A stretch of 7,599 bases of DNA from an uncultured Ectothiorhodospiraceae bacterium (GTDB lineage: Bacteria; Pseudomonadota; Gammaproteobacteria; UBA6429; Thiohalophilaceae): the NCBI GenBank assembly GCA_947259425.1, contig CAMYMO010000403.1, positions 1 to 7,599 on the forward strand. The letters are read 5' to 3'. Positions 1 to 5,759 of this stretch are shown piece after piece (position 1 is the first letter of the stretch; the number at the start of each line of letters is the position of its first letter). Position numbers and translations under genes: made by a program. Under the pieces are notes generated by a model. The model saw only the letters and a program-made list of their open reading frames with translations, had not been told where the DNA came from and ran no database searches.

Positions 1-740
1 ATAAAAAAATTGACCGGCATCGGCCCTAATGTGACTTCACGCTGCTTACCCGTCACTTTGAGTATCAGGTGTGTCTGCACGTTCATCGGGATGTTATCCG
101 TTATTTTTCTAAACACCTGAATCTCAAGTTTGTCACTTTCGGCCTTGCCTTCATCCAGGCTGGACTTACTCAACCACAAGCGATGTTGCTGATCAATGAC
201 CGGGAACGGATTTGATTTTCCATTCAGAGAAAGTGATACCAACCCGGTTGAAGGTGGCAAAGGCAGGGTTTCAGGTAACTTAGACCAAACAAATTCTCCT
301 TCTATTTTTGCCCGTCCCTTTTTAACAAAGATTGTTGGATAACCGAATTTATTTTGCGTGACACTGATTAACTTACCATTAAGTTTTACATTTTGCGGCC
401 AGAGCTTTTGATCGCCCGGTAACCTCAACCAACTTGGCGCAAAAACCTGCCACTCCTGATTAAAACGCCCTCCACGTTTACGTAGCTTTGCATCGAGCCT
501 GGTCGCCCAGGCACACACATTCTGGTTGGCTTGATTATAGATATAGGGACAGGTTCTCGTCTCATGGCCATGTAACGCCCATGGTATCCAGGTCTTTAGT
601 GGCTCTGGAACATCGCTTTTATCCAATGGTAATTTATTGCTTGGTGGCAATACATCACCTGGTGGTATTACCTTACTCGCGTTAGTATTCAAACTAAATA
701 TAACTAGTCCCAATACTATTAGTGACTGGATAAATTTCAC
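1..740 (-). CDS. N-terminal part of a large exported protein of unknown function (cut by window edge)
   Basis: An open frame of 246 codons runs on the minus strand from a GTG at 740 to the window edge with no stop. The start is well supported: AAGGAG lies 6 nt upstream, and the first 21 residues (VKFIQSLIVLGLVIFSLNTNA) form a signal peptide with a likely cut after NTNA. The mature protein begins with a proline-rich stretch, then a W-x-P-W-x-L-H-G-H-E segment at about 51-60. Two cysteines follow (64 and 76) and could form a disulfide. The rest looks like beta-rich, non-enzymatic sequence. From memory it resembles the N-terminus of very large (over 1000 aa) envelope-associated proteins of unknown function in gammaproteobacteria; I cannot confirm this or the full length. 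No function is assigned. Coding status is secure because of the start signals, signal peptide and uninterrupted frame. Confidence 0.8.
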   Translation of the reverse strand, partial: MKFIQSLIVLGLVIFSLNTNASKVIPPGDVLPPSNKLPLDKSDVPEPLKTWIPWALHGHETRTCPYIYNQANQNVCAWATRLDAKLRKRGGRFNQEWQVFAPSWLRLPGDQKLWPQNVKLNGKLISVTQNKFGYPTIFVKKGRAKIEGEFVWSKLPETLPLPPSTGLVSLSLNGKSNPFPVIDQQHRLWLSKSSLDEGKAESDKLEIQVFRKITDNIPMNVQTHLILKVTGKQREVTLGPMPVNFF

Positions 741-746
741 TCGCCT

Positions 747-752
747 CTCCTT
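747..752 (-). promoter_or_regulatory. Ribosome binding site deciding a GTG start
   Basis: The minus strand reads AAGGAG here, 6 nt before the GTG at 740. It is a near-consensus Shine-Dalgarno site and fixes a non-ATG start for the left-edge exported protein. Confidence 0.75.
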
Positions 753-780
753 ATGCCTGCGGGCCCATGAGCCTGATATT

Positions 781-824
781 TAAGCTTAGCTTATTTTTTT
801 TGTTACTGAATAGTAACGTTTTTT
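781..824. repeat. Two adjacent palindromes, each followed by a T-tract on the plus strand
   Basis: The first is the odd-centred palindrome TAAGCT-T-AGCTTA (781-793), followed by eight T residues. The second is GTTACT-GAAT-AGTAAC (802-817), followed by G and six T residues. On the plus strand both have the shape of weak, AT-rich terminators, but no plus-strand gene ends here. Because they lie between the candidate promoter and the start of the left-edge minus-strand gene, they could instead be operator sites or structure in its leader. The sequence does not decide between these. Confidence 0.35.
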
Positions 825-862
825 ATCACGGAAAGGTGTTATTAGGATCAAGATTTACAACG

Positions 863-890
863 ATTTTACATTTTGATTTATTATCATCAA
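863..890 (-). promoter_or_regulatory. Candidate sigma-70-like promoter for the left-edge exported protein gene
   Basis: On the minus strand TTGATG (890-885) and TAAAAT (868-863) are separated by 16 nt. It would give a leader of roughly 115 nt containing the two palindromes at 781-817. The surroundings are AT-rich, where chance matches are common, so this is only a plausible site. Confidence 0.3.
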
Positions 891-1012
891 ACTGTTCAAC
901 ACTATCATAAAAAAATAAACAGAGTTCAGTTCTCTATATTAGTATTCGACTTTAATCTAATACAAATTATTCAATGCACTTCAACTGTGGTCGCTGTTGA
1001 GTATTCTAATGA

Positions 1013-2164
1013 TTAAATCAGTATAGCGGGTAAACGTTTTGTTAAAGCCGGTTTTTCACTAACTGCATCACCCATTAACACAAAACCCAACAACGTATCA
1101 CCTTGGCTGAATAATGCCTTTAATCCTTGTTCGGTTTTTTCAATTATCCATTCTCCTTCGGCACCACGCTCAGGAGGTGAAACTATCGTCGCCAATGCGG
1201 GCGTCTTGATGATTACCGGCATTGCTGGGTAACTGACCTGCGTCGGTTCACCCGCTAAGGTTGCGGCAAGGGCTCGAGCCGATTGCATCAGCGGCATCAC
1301 AAAAGGCAAGACGAAACCCGAAACTTCTGCGCAATCACCAAGCGCATAAATGTTGTCGATATTGGTTTTTAAATATCGATCAACCACGATACCGCGATTG
1401 CATTGTAAACCTGCTGCTTTTGCAAGCTCTATATTGGCACGCAACCCAATCGCCGATAACATCACATCGGCCTGAACGGTTTGGCCATCACTGAGGGTAA
1501 GTTCGTAACCCGAATCAATTTTGTTAATTGCGGAAACGGTCTTGCCTAAATGCCAGTTAACCCCTAATTCACTCAACGCTGTTTGCAGGGCTTGTCCTGC
1601 CGGCGTCGGTAGTAAGGTACTAATGGGCGCCTCGTCCGGCCCAATTACCTTTACCTGGTAATCATTCGCGGCAAGATCATTAGCAAACTCACAACCGATT
1701 AAGCCTGGACCGATAATCGCCACCGAGGTCTGGTTTTTCAGCTTGTCTCTAAACTGACGATAGTCATCCAAATCATTCACGGTTAACACGTCACTGGTTG
1801 CGTCACCTTCCATTGGAAATTGGAACGGATTCGCGCCAACCGCCATCACTAATTTACTAAAATTAAGTTGTTCACCCGTATCCAATAGTAAAACTTGCTT
1901 TTGAGGATCGATCGAGGTGACTTTATTGTTGGTATGAATTTTTGCATTTAGATCATGCTGCATCTTTGCTGCATCACCCATCGGTAATTCATCTGGGTGT
2001 TTTTGTTTTGCCAGGGCATTGGAGAGCATTGGTTTTGAATAAAATTCACCATTGTCCTGCGTGATCAAGACCAACGCTGTTTTATCATCACGTTTACGAA
2101 ATTCACGCGCCACGTTATAGCCGGCTAAACCGGTGCCAATAATGATGATCGGTGCATCTGACAT
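1013..2164 (-). CDS. rubB: Rubredoxin reductase, NAD(P)H and FAD dependent (RubB type)
   Basis: This 383-aa flavoprotein would move electrons from NAD(P)H through FAD to rubredoxin in the cytoplasm. The FAD-binding Rossmann motif is G10-T-G-L-A-G15 near the N-terminus. The conserved FYSKPMLS block follows at about 41-48. The second nucleotide-binding motif is G152-P-G-L-I-G157 followed by CEFANDL. The FAD-contacting GDCAE is at 276-280, with the family's VSPPERG block in the C-terminal domain. Length matches Pseudomonas RubB (about 384 aa), and similarity as I recall it runs over the whole protein. It lacks a redox-active CXXC, as expected for this class rather than for thioredoxin reductase. 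AGAGG lies 7 nt before the ATG. It sits 17 nt after the rubredoxin gene on the same strand, so the redox partners are co-transcribed. NADH versus NADPH preference cannot be read with confidence. A coenzyme A disulfide or nitric oxide reductase-type flavoprotein (NorW-like) is the main alternative, but the adjacent rubredoxin favours this call. Confidence 0.93.
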   Translation of the reverse strand: MSDAPIIIIGTGLAGYNVAREFRKRDDKTALVLITQDNGEFYSKPMLSNALAKQKHPDELPMGDAAKMQHDLNAKIHTNNKVTSIDPQKQVLLLDTGEQLNFSKLVMAVGANPFQFPMEGDATSDVLTVNDLDDYRQFRDKLKNQTSVAIIGPGLIGCEFANDLAANDYQVKVIGPDEAPISTLLPTPAGQALQTALSELGVNWHLGKTVSAINKIDSGYELTLSDGQTVQADVMLSAIGLRANIELAKAAGLQCNRGIVVDRYLKTNIDNIYALGDCAEVSGFVLPFVMPLMQSARALAATLAGEPTQVSYPAMPVIIKTPALATIVSPPERGAEGEWIIEKTEQGLKALFSQGDTLLGFVLMGDAVSEKPALTKRLPAILI

Positions 2165-2181
2165 ATAAAAACCTCTTTCAG

Positions 2182-2346
2182 CTAGACCTGAACCATTTCA
2201 AAGTCAGATTTCGATACACCACATTCCGGGCATTGCCAATCATCCGGGATATCATTCCATTTAGTTCCAGGCTCAATGCCTTCCTCAGGCAATCCAGCTT
2301 CCTCATCATAGACAAAGCCACATACCATGCACTGCCACTTACTCAT
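2182..2346 (-). CDS. rubA: Rubredoxin
   Basis: This 54-aa protein is a complete rubredoxin, a small cytoplasmic one-electron carrier with a single iron held by four cysteines. The ligands are C6-M-V-C9 (followed by G-F-V-Y-D) and C39-P-E-C42 (followed by G-V-S-K-S-D-F). The aromatic core residues (W4, Y13, W30, W37, F49) and the EEGIEPGTKW segment fit the family, whose members are usually 52-55 aa. The ATG at 2346 is preceded by AGGAG with 8 nt spacing. It is the first gene of a two-gene operon with its reductase, rubB. In Pseudomonas such pairs feed electrons to alkane hydroxylases or take part in oxidative stress handling. No hydroxylase or superoxide reductase gene is present in the window, so the electron acceptor is unknown. 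Confidence 0.96.
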   Translation of the reverse strand: MSKWQCMVCGFVYDEEAGLPEEGIEPGTKWNDIPDDWQCPECGVSKSDFEMVQV

Positions 2347-2374
2347 ACTACAAACTCCTATAGTTTAAATAACT

Positions 2375-2408
2375 TACGTCTTATTTCTATACTATATAAT
2401 AAGACGTA
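2375..2408. promoter_or_regulatory. Perfect 11-bp inverted repeat between divergent operons, probable operator
   Basis: The arms TACGTCTTATT (2375-2385) and AATAAGACGTA (2398-2408) are exact inverted copies around a 12-bp AT-only-but-two spacer (2386-2397). It lies 28 bp from the start of rubA on one side and 44 bp from the start of the TlpA-fusion gene on the other. Possible -10 boxes for both directions fall within or against it. A dimeric regulator bound here could control both operons. A terminator role is unlikely because both flanking genes begin, not end, here. Confidence 0.6.
2391..2396 (-). promoter_or_regulatory. Candidate -10 box for rubAB
   Basis: The minus strand reads TATAGT here, inside the spacer of the inverted repeat and upstream of rubA. 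No good -35 hexamer sits 16-18 nt upstream (TCATCT is present instead). The only TTGAGA nearby (2426-2421) is too far away for this box. The promoter may need an activator, or this box may be wrong. Confidence 0.25.
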
Positions 2409-2412
2409 TAAT
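2407..2412 (+). promoter_or_regulatory. Candidate -10 box for the TlpA-fusion/lgt operon
   Basis: TATAAT matches the sigma-70 consensus exactly and overlaps the end of the right arm of the inverted repeat. The position 17 nt upstream reads TTTCTA, a poor -35. A second TATAAT at 2395-2400 lies inside the repeat and also lacks a good -35. A transcript from the 2407 box would have a leader of about 34 nt before the ATG at 2453. Confidence 0.4.
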
Positions 2413-2452
2413 TAGATGACTCTCAACGCGGCTAATAGTAGCAAAAAATGAT

Positions 2453-3733
2453 ATGTATAGACGACTAAAGTATATCCCTATTAGTTTGCTGTTATTTATC
2501 GCTTACGCCGCACCTACCGTTGCCAGGCAGACGATCAGTATTGAAGTTAATCCCGATGTCGAGATAAGCAGCGAGGTATTTCCAGCTAAAAAGAACGATC
2601 GTGGTCTGCTATTTATCTGGCAACCGCATGAAAAAGGCCTGCAAACCATTGATAAACAAATTGCTGAACGACTTGCGGCAATGGGCATCGAGGTCTGGCT
2701 ACAAGATATTTTGCAGGCTTATTTTTTGTCGAATACCGCCAGCAACATGGGTAACTTGGATGGTGATGGATTTAATAAACTCATCAGCGCCGCGCATAAA
2801 TCAGGTAAAACCATTATCGTCGGAGGCAGCGGCCGAGGTATCGTGCCGGTATTACGTGGAATACGTAACTGGCAAATAGAGAATAAAAATCACGAAAAAT
2901 TTGCCGGTGCCGTTTTGCTTAGCCCAAAGTTTTATACTCAAACCCCGGAGCCAGGAAGCCAGGCCGAGCTGCTGCCCATCGTAAAAGCAACCAACTCAAA
3001 ACTTTTTATTCTGCAGCCCGATAAATCACCTTATTTCTGGCAGTTAAAATCGTCGCTTGATGCCTTGCAACAAGCAGGCAGCACTGTGTTTCTACAACCG
3101 AAGCGCGGTATACGAGATCGTTTTTATTTTCGCCCTGATGCCTTTGCCAAAGAACTCAAGGCCAGCGATAATCTTGCCAACGATCTATTTCACGCCATCA
3201 ACCTGTTAGCCAGTATGCAAGAGACTTACCGCAAACCCAGTGCGCATTTATCCAGGCAACAAAACGTTAATAATAAAAAACAACAACATAAACTCAAAAA
3301 ATACCTGGGGAACCCAAAGCCTAAGCCACTCAAGCTTCCCAGACTCAATGGTGAGATGCTTGACCTAAATTCATTAAAAGGCAATGTCGTGGTTGTTAAT
3401 TTCTGGGCCAGCTGGTGCCCACCCTGTGTTCATGAGATGCCGTCAATGCAACGCCTTAAAGATCATTTCAACGATAGACCCTTTACTTTACTGGGCGTAA
3501 ATATGGCTGAAACGAAAGCTGAAGTCAGTTTATTTTTAAAAGAGAAGGTCAATATTAACTTCCCAATTGTCATGGACTATGACGGTCGTGCCCTCAAAGA
3601 CTGGGGCGTGTTCGCCTTTCCCACCAGTTACGTTATCGATAAACAGGGAAAAATCCGTTATGCCCTGTTCGGTAGTGTTGAGTGGGACAATCCTGATATA
3701 GTAAGCAAAATCGAAACACTCATACTTGAATAG
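2453..3733 (+). CDS. Secreted fusion: alpha/beta-hydrolase-like region plus TlpA-type thioredoxin domain
   Basis: This 426-aa protein begins with a signal peptide (RRLK, then a hydrophobic core at 8-20, likely cut after PTVA at 24), so both domains should be periplasmic. Residues about 45-255 look like an alpha/beta-hydrolase fold: strand LLFIW at 52-56, a nucleophile-elbow-like turn G-G-S126-G-R-G after strand TIIV, then AGAVLLSPKF and KLFILQPD strands. The elbow does not match GxSxG exactly, and no catalytic triad can be assigned. After a basic linker (260-293) comes a TlpA/ResA-like thioredoxin domain: NFWASW then C322-P-P-C325, and the cis-proline at P390 in AFPTSY. Such domains reduce periplasmic disulfides or support cytochrome c maturation; the substrate here is unknown. 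No clear ribosome binding site precedes the ATG, but it is the only start giving this signal peptide. It is first in a five-gene run and lies 21 nt before lgt. Confidence 0.85.
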   Translation: MYRRLKYIPISLLLFIAYAAPTVARQTISIEVNPDVEISSEVFPAKKNDRGLLFIWQPHEKGLQTIDKQIAERLAAMGIEVWLQDILQAYFLSNTASNMGNLDGDGFNKLISAAHKSGKTIIVGGSGRGIVPVLRGIRNWQIENKNHEKFAGAVLLSPKFYTQTPEPGSQAELLPIVKATNSKLFILQPDKSPYFWQLKSSLDALQQAGSTVFLQPKRGIRDRFYFRPDAFAKELKASDNLANDLFHAINLLASMQETYRKPSAHLSRQQNVNNKKQQHKLKKYLGNPKPKPLKLPRLNGEMLDLNSLKGNVVVVNFWASWCPPCVHEMPSMQRLKDHFNDRPFTLLGVNMAETKAEVSLFLKEKVNINFPIVMDYDGRALKDWGVFAFPTSYVIDKQGKIRYALFGSVEWDNPDIVSKIETLILE

Positions 3734-3754
3734 ACTATGGAATAGAGCTTTTAG

Positions 3755-4543
3755 ATGGACGTAACACATTTTATTTGGAATCCAAATCCGATTTTGCTGG
3801 AACTCGGACCATTGCAACTTCGCTGGTACGGTCTGCTGTTTGTTTCGGGGTTTATGATTGGTTATTACCTCATGCAATGGATGTATAAGCGGGAAGGTAA
3901 AGATGTCAAACAACTCGATCGCCTGCTTTATTATATGTTTGCCGGTGCGGTCATTGGCGCGCGCTTAGGCCATGTCATCTTTTATGAACCTGAATATTAT
4001 TCACAACATCTTTTGGAAGTTCTCTATATCTGGAAAGGGGGCCTGGCCAGCCATGGCGGTACAGTCGGCATGTTACTGGCCTGCATGTTATTCCAGAAAC
4101 ACAGCAAAGAGCCCTATTTATATTTCGTCGACCGACTCACTATCCCGATTGCTTTAGGCAGCACAACCATTCGCCTCGGTAATTTCTTTAACTCAGAAAT
4201 ACTAGGCGTTAAAACCGATAGTGTCTTTGGCATCATATTTTCACGCATCGATAATGTACCTCGCCATCCCGCGCAACTATATGAAGCCGCCGCCTACCTC
4301 TTTACCCTCTTGCTGTTACTCTACCTTTATAAAACCAAGGCTGGCAAATGGGCGAATGGATTTATGACCGGTACGATGTTTTTTAGCATATTTACCTGGC
4401 GTTTTTTGATTGAATTTATAAAACAGGAGCAGGCTGATTATAACCTTGGCATTGCACTTAATGTCGGCCACTTACTTAGTATCCCGTTTATCATCTTAGG
4501 GATGGTACTCATTATTCGTAGCATAAAAAACAAACCGGCATAA
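3755..4543 (+). CDS. lgt: Prolipoprotein diacylglyceryl transferase
   Basis: Lgt is the inner-membrane enzyme that transfers diacylglycerol from phosphatidylglycerol to the lipobox cysteine of lipoprotein precursors, the first step of lipoprotein maturation. The 262-aa product has several membrane segments and the family landmarks: RWYGLLF at 23-29, GARLGHV at 68-74, the SHGG motif with H100, the signature IRLGNFFNSEILG around R140 and N143, RHPAQLYE at 170-177, and RFLIEF at 216-221. The length is at the short end for proteobacteria. As I recall the families, the details (GARLGHVIFY, SEILG with a threonine-aspartate pair after it, the short C-terminus) look more like Bacteroidetes Lgt than E. 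coli Lgt. AGAG lies 7 nt before the ATG. It is not next to thyA, the usual partner in enterobacteria, but two genes upstream of a lipoprotein gene. It may be the only lgt or a second copy. Confidence 0.94.
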   Translation: MDVTHFIWNPNPILLELGPLQLRWYGLLFVSGFMIGYYLMQWMYKREGKDVKQLDRLLYYMFAGAVIGARLGHVIFYEPEYYSQHLLEVLYIWKGGLASHGGTVGMLLACMLFQKHSKEPYLYFVDRLTIPIALGSTTIRLGNFFNSEILGVKTDSVFGIIFSRIDNVPRHPAQLYEAAAYLFTLLLLLYLYKTKAGKWANGFMTGTMFFSIFTWRFLIEFIKQEQADYNLGIALNVGHLLSIPFIILGMVLIIRSIKNKPA

Positions 4544-4563
4544 ACTAAAAAGAGAATAATATT

Positions 4564-4812
4564 ATGTCTAAAGTTGAAATCTTCAGTGCCGCCTCAACAA
4601 CCGAGGCCCATTTAGTGCAAGGCCTGTTAGCTCAATTCGATATTGAAGCTGAAATATTGGGACATTATCTCCAGGGTGGATTTGGCGAGTTACCGGTTAC
4701 CGATATGATCCGCTTAATCGTCGATCAACATGCTGAGGCTCGCGCGAAAGACATTATTGAACGCTATGAACGCGGCGAGTTTGCTGATAATGATGAAAAT
4801 GAACAGACGTAA
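4564..4812 (+). CDS. DUF2007 family small protein (putative signal-transducing protein)
   Basis: This 82-aa soluble protein has the compact fold signature of DUF2007: an N-terminal strand (KVEIFSAAS), a helix beginning at E14 in which a ligand could be met (TEAHLVQGLLAQFDI), a strand EAEILG, the glycine-rich turn LQGGFGELP, a strand IRLIVD, and a C-terminal helix (AEARAKDIIERYE) with an acidic tail. The fold resembles the C-terminal region of PII-like or ACT-type sensors, and the family is annotated as putatively signal-transducing, but no member's job is well established to my knowledge. AGAG lies 9 nt before the ATG. It starts 20 nt after lgt, and its 3' end overlaps the lipoprotein gene in another frame, which suggests coupled translation. 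It has no signal peptide, so it is cytoplasmic and may act on a membrane neighbour. Confidence 0.82.
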   Translation: MSKVEIFSAASTTEAHLVQGLLAQFDIEAEILGHYLQGGFGELPVTDMIRLIVDQHAEARAKDIIERYERGEFADNDENEQT

Positions 4813-5284
4813 TTTAGCTTTACCGCTATTACTCCTGTTTGTTAGCGCATGCGCTAATGATCCTTACGATAGTGCCGAAGAAATTAATGAGGCCTGCAGC
4901 TTCGAGATGCAAGCTGCGCTCACGGCCATTAAACTTCGCGATAAACAAAAACCTAAGTCATTGCTGCTCACTAAACTGAGTCCACTCGATAAAGACAGTT
5001 CGCGGTTACTGGTTAACATGTATCAGGTTGTTGATGAGGTCTATGCTTATACCTGGTTAAATGAAACCGTTTACTCTACTTATCGATTTGAGTTGTGCCA
5101 GCGCCAATTGCTATACAAACCCTATCCACTTTCAATAGAACCTGTTTTACCCGGGCTCAAACACTGCCAGCAGCAATATGGCACGACGTCTTCCGAGCAA
5201 TCGACCCGCTGTGTTACAAACACGTTTAACAAGCATCAAAACCAAACACCAAGGGATAACCAAGGATCGAAGGGAGAAACATAA
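4790..5284 (+). CDS. Small lipoprotein with four further cysteines, function unknown
   Basis: The 164-aa product starts MMKMNRRN and carries a lipoprotein signal peptide (hydrophobic run LALPLLLLFV, lipobox V-S-A-C21). Alanine and asparagine follow the lipidated cysteine, with no aspartate at +2, so outer-membrane sorting is expected. The mature part has four more cysteines (C36 and three in the second half, in ELCQRQ, LKHCQQQ and TRCVTN), enough for two disulfides. The tail is polar and rich in Q, N and T. Three in-frame ATGs are possible (4790, 4793, 4799). I chose 4790 because GGCGAG lies 10 nt upstream; 4799 would give the plainest signal peptide. Longer frames reaching further upstream would bury the signal peptide and overlap the DUF2007 gene heavily. 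Its place two genes after lgt suggests it is an Lgt substrate. I do not recognise the family. Confidence 0.75.
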   Translation: MMKMNRRNLALPLLLLFVSACANDPYDSAEEINEACSFEMQAALTAIKLRDKQKPKSLLLTKLSPLDKDSSRLLVNMYQVVDEVYAYTWLNETVYSTYRFELCQRQLLYKPYPLSIEPVLPGLKHCQQQYGTTSSEQSTRCVTNTFNKHQNQTPRDNQGSKGET

Positions 5285-5673
5285 TGCACCCAGTCACGAA
5301 ACGCGGTTTACTGCTGATCATATCACTCATTGCTACCTTTATTTTTTTACGCGTTTCTTTATATATCTCCCCCAACAGTAATTTTGATGTAGCCGGGTAT
5401 AACATACATCACTTGTACACTGGCATTGTGATTTTAACGATGGCAATAATCCCGCTTCTGCTCTTTGAGAATCTTGGACGATTCATAGATATTCTCATTA
5501 TCACCTTTGGAATTGGTTTAAGCTTAGTCCTTGATGAATGGGTTTATTTGATTGCGACTGACGGCTCTGACTCCGCTTACCTGACACCAAAATCATTTTG
5601 GGGAGGCGTCATTGTTATAAGCCTTACCGTTACTTATATTGCTTTGCTGACCTGGATTGCCAAAAGGCAATAA
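5284..5673 (+). CDS. Four-helix inner-membrane protein of unknown function
   Basis: This 129-aa protein has four predicted membrane segments (about 7-28, 45-61, 67-90, 105-125), with short loops and a basic N-terminus and C-terminus. Polar residues stand out at the membrane boundary: N40-I-H-H-L-Y-T-G47 before the second helix and L83-D-E-W86 within the third. Paired histidines and an aspartate-glutamate pair could bind a metal or a head group, but this is speculation. Its ATG overlaps the TAA of the lipoprotein gene by one base, and GGGAG lies 7 nt upstream, so the two genes are translationally coupled. It closes the five-gene run. I do not recognise the family. Confidence 0.78.
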   Translation: MHPVTKRGLLLIISLIATFIFLRVSLYISPNSNFDVAGYNIHHLYTGIVILTMAIIPLLLFENLGRFIDILIITFGIGLSLVLDEWVYLIATDGSDSAYLTPKSFWGGVIVISLTVTYIALLTWIAKRQ

Positions 5674-5700
5674 CCTGACAATAACCCAGTAATTACTCGA

Positions 5701-5729
5701 TTAAATAATTAAATCAATTAGCGTATACT
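5701..5729 (+). promoter_or_regulatory. Candidate promoter for selD-mnmH
   Basis: TATACT (5724-5729) is a good -10 box. The hexamer 17 nt upstream is TTAAAT, which keeps the first two bases of the -35 consensus but is otherwise weak. Initiation would fall near 5736, about 25 nt before the selD GTG. Confidence 0.4.
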
Positions 5730-5746
5730 GGTTTTTATTCAAACCA
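5729..5746 (+). repeat. Small inverted repeat at the expected selD transcription start
   Basis: TGGTTT (5729-5734) and AAACCA (5741-5746) are exact inverted copies around a 6-nt spacer. It begins on the last base of the -10 box and ends 13 nt before the selD start. It could be a regulator site or a weak leader hairpin. Chance is also possible at this length. Confidence 0.3.
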
Positions 5747-5759
5747 TGAGATTACTCAA

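Larger units (their letters stand above)
741..1012. other. AT-rich intergenic region between rubB and the left-edge gene
   Basis: This 272-bp stretch separates two minus-strand genes. I see no open frame of note and no RNA gene. It holds a ribosome binding site at its left end, two adjacent palindromes each followed by a T-tract (781-824), a candidate minus-strand promoter (863-890), and a weak imperfect hairpin just beyond the rubB stop (978-1002). It most likely separates transcription of rubAB from that of the exported protein gene. Confidence 0.6.
5674..5759. other. Short intergenic region with selD promoter elements
   Basis: This 86-bp AT-rich gap divides the five-gene run from selD. 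No strong terminator is visible for the upstream genes. It contains an 8-bp direct repeat CAATAACC at an 11-bp step (5668-5675 and 5679-5686, the first copy overlapping the upstream stop codon), a -10-like box, and a small hairpin. Confidence 0.5.

Noticed and set aside
488..685. Plus-strand open frame of 65 codons
   Set aside because: It lies antisense within the left-edge exported protein gene, has no ribosome binding site, and its product has no recognisable features.
978..1002. Hairpin just after the rubB stop, as a terminator
   Set aside because: The stem (ACTTCAAC with GTTGAGT) is short and bulged, the loop is 10 nt, and no T-tract follows on the minus strand.
2152..2415. Plus-strand open frame of 87 codons
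   Set aside because: It is the antisense shadow of rubA, whose cysteine ligands and ribosome binding site show the minus strand is the coding one.
3536..3913. Minus-strand open frame of 125 codons
   Set aside because: It overlaps the end of the TlpA-fusion gene and the start of lgt, both of which have clear family motifs on the other strand.
4730..4789. Upstream extension of the lipoprotein gene
   Set aside because: It would put about 20 residues before the signal peptide and overlap the DUF2007 gene more deeply. The short starts at 4790-4799 give a normal lipoprotein signal.
5668..5686. Direct repeat CAATAACC, twice at an 11-bp step, as a regulator site
   Set aside because: Only two short copies are present and one overlaps the end of a coding region, so chance is a sufficient explanation.
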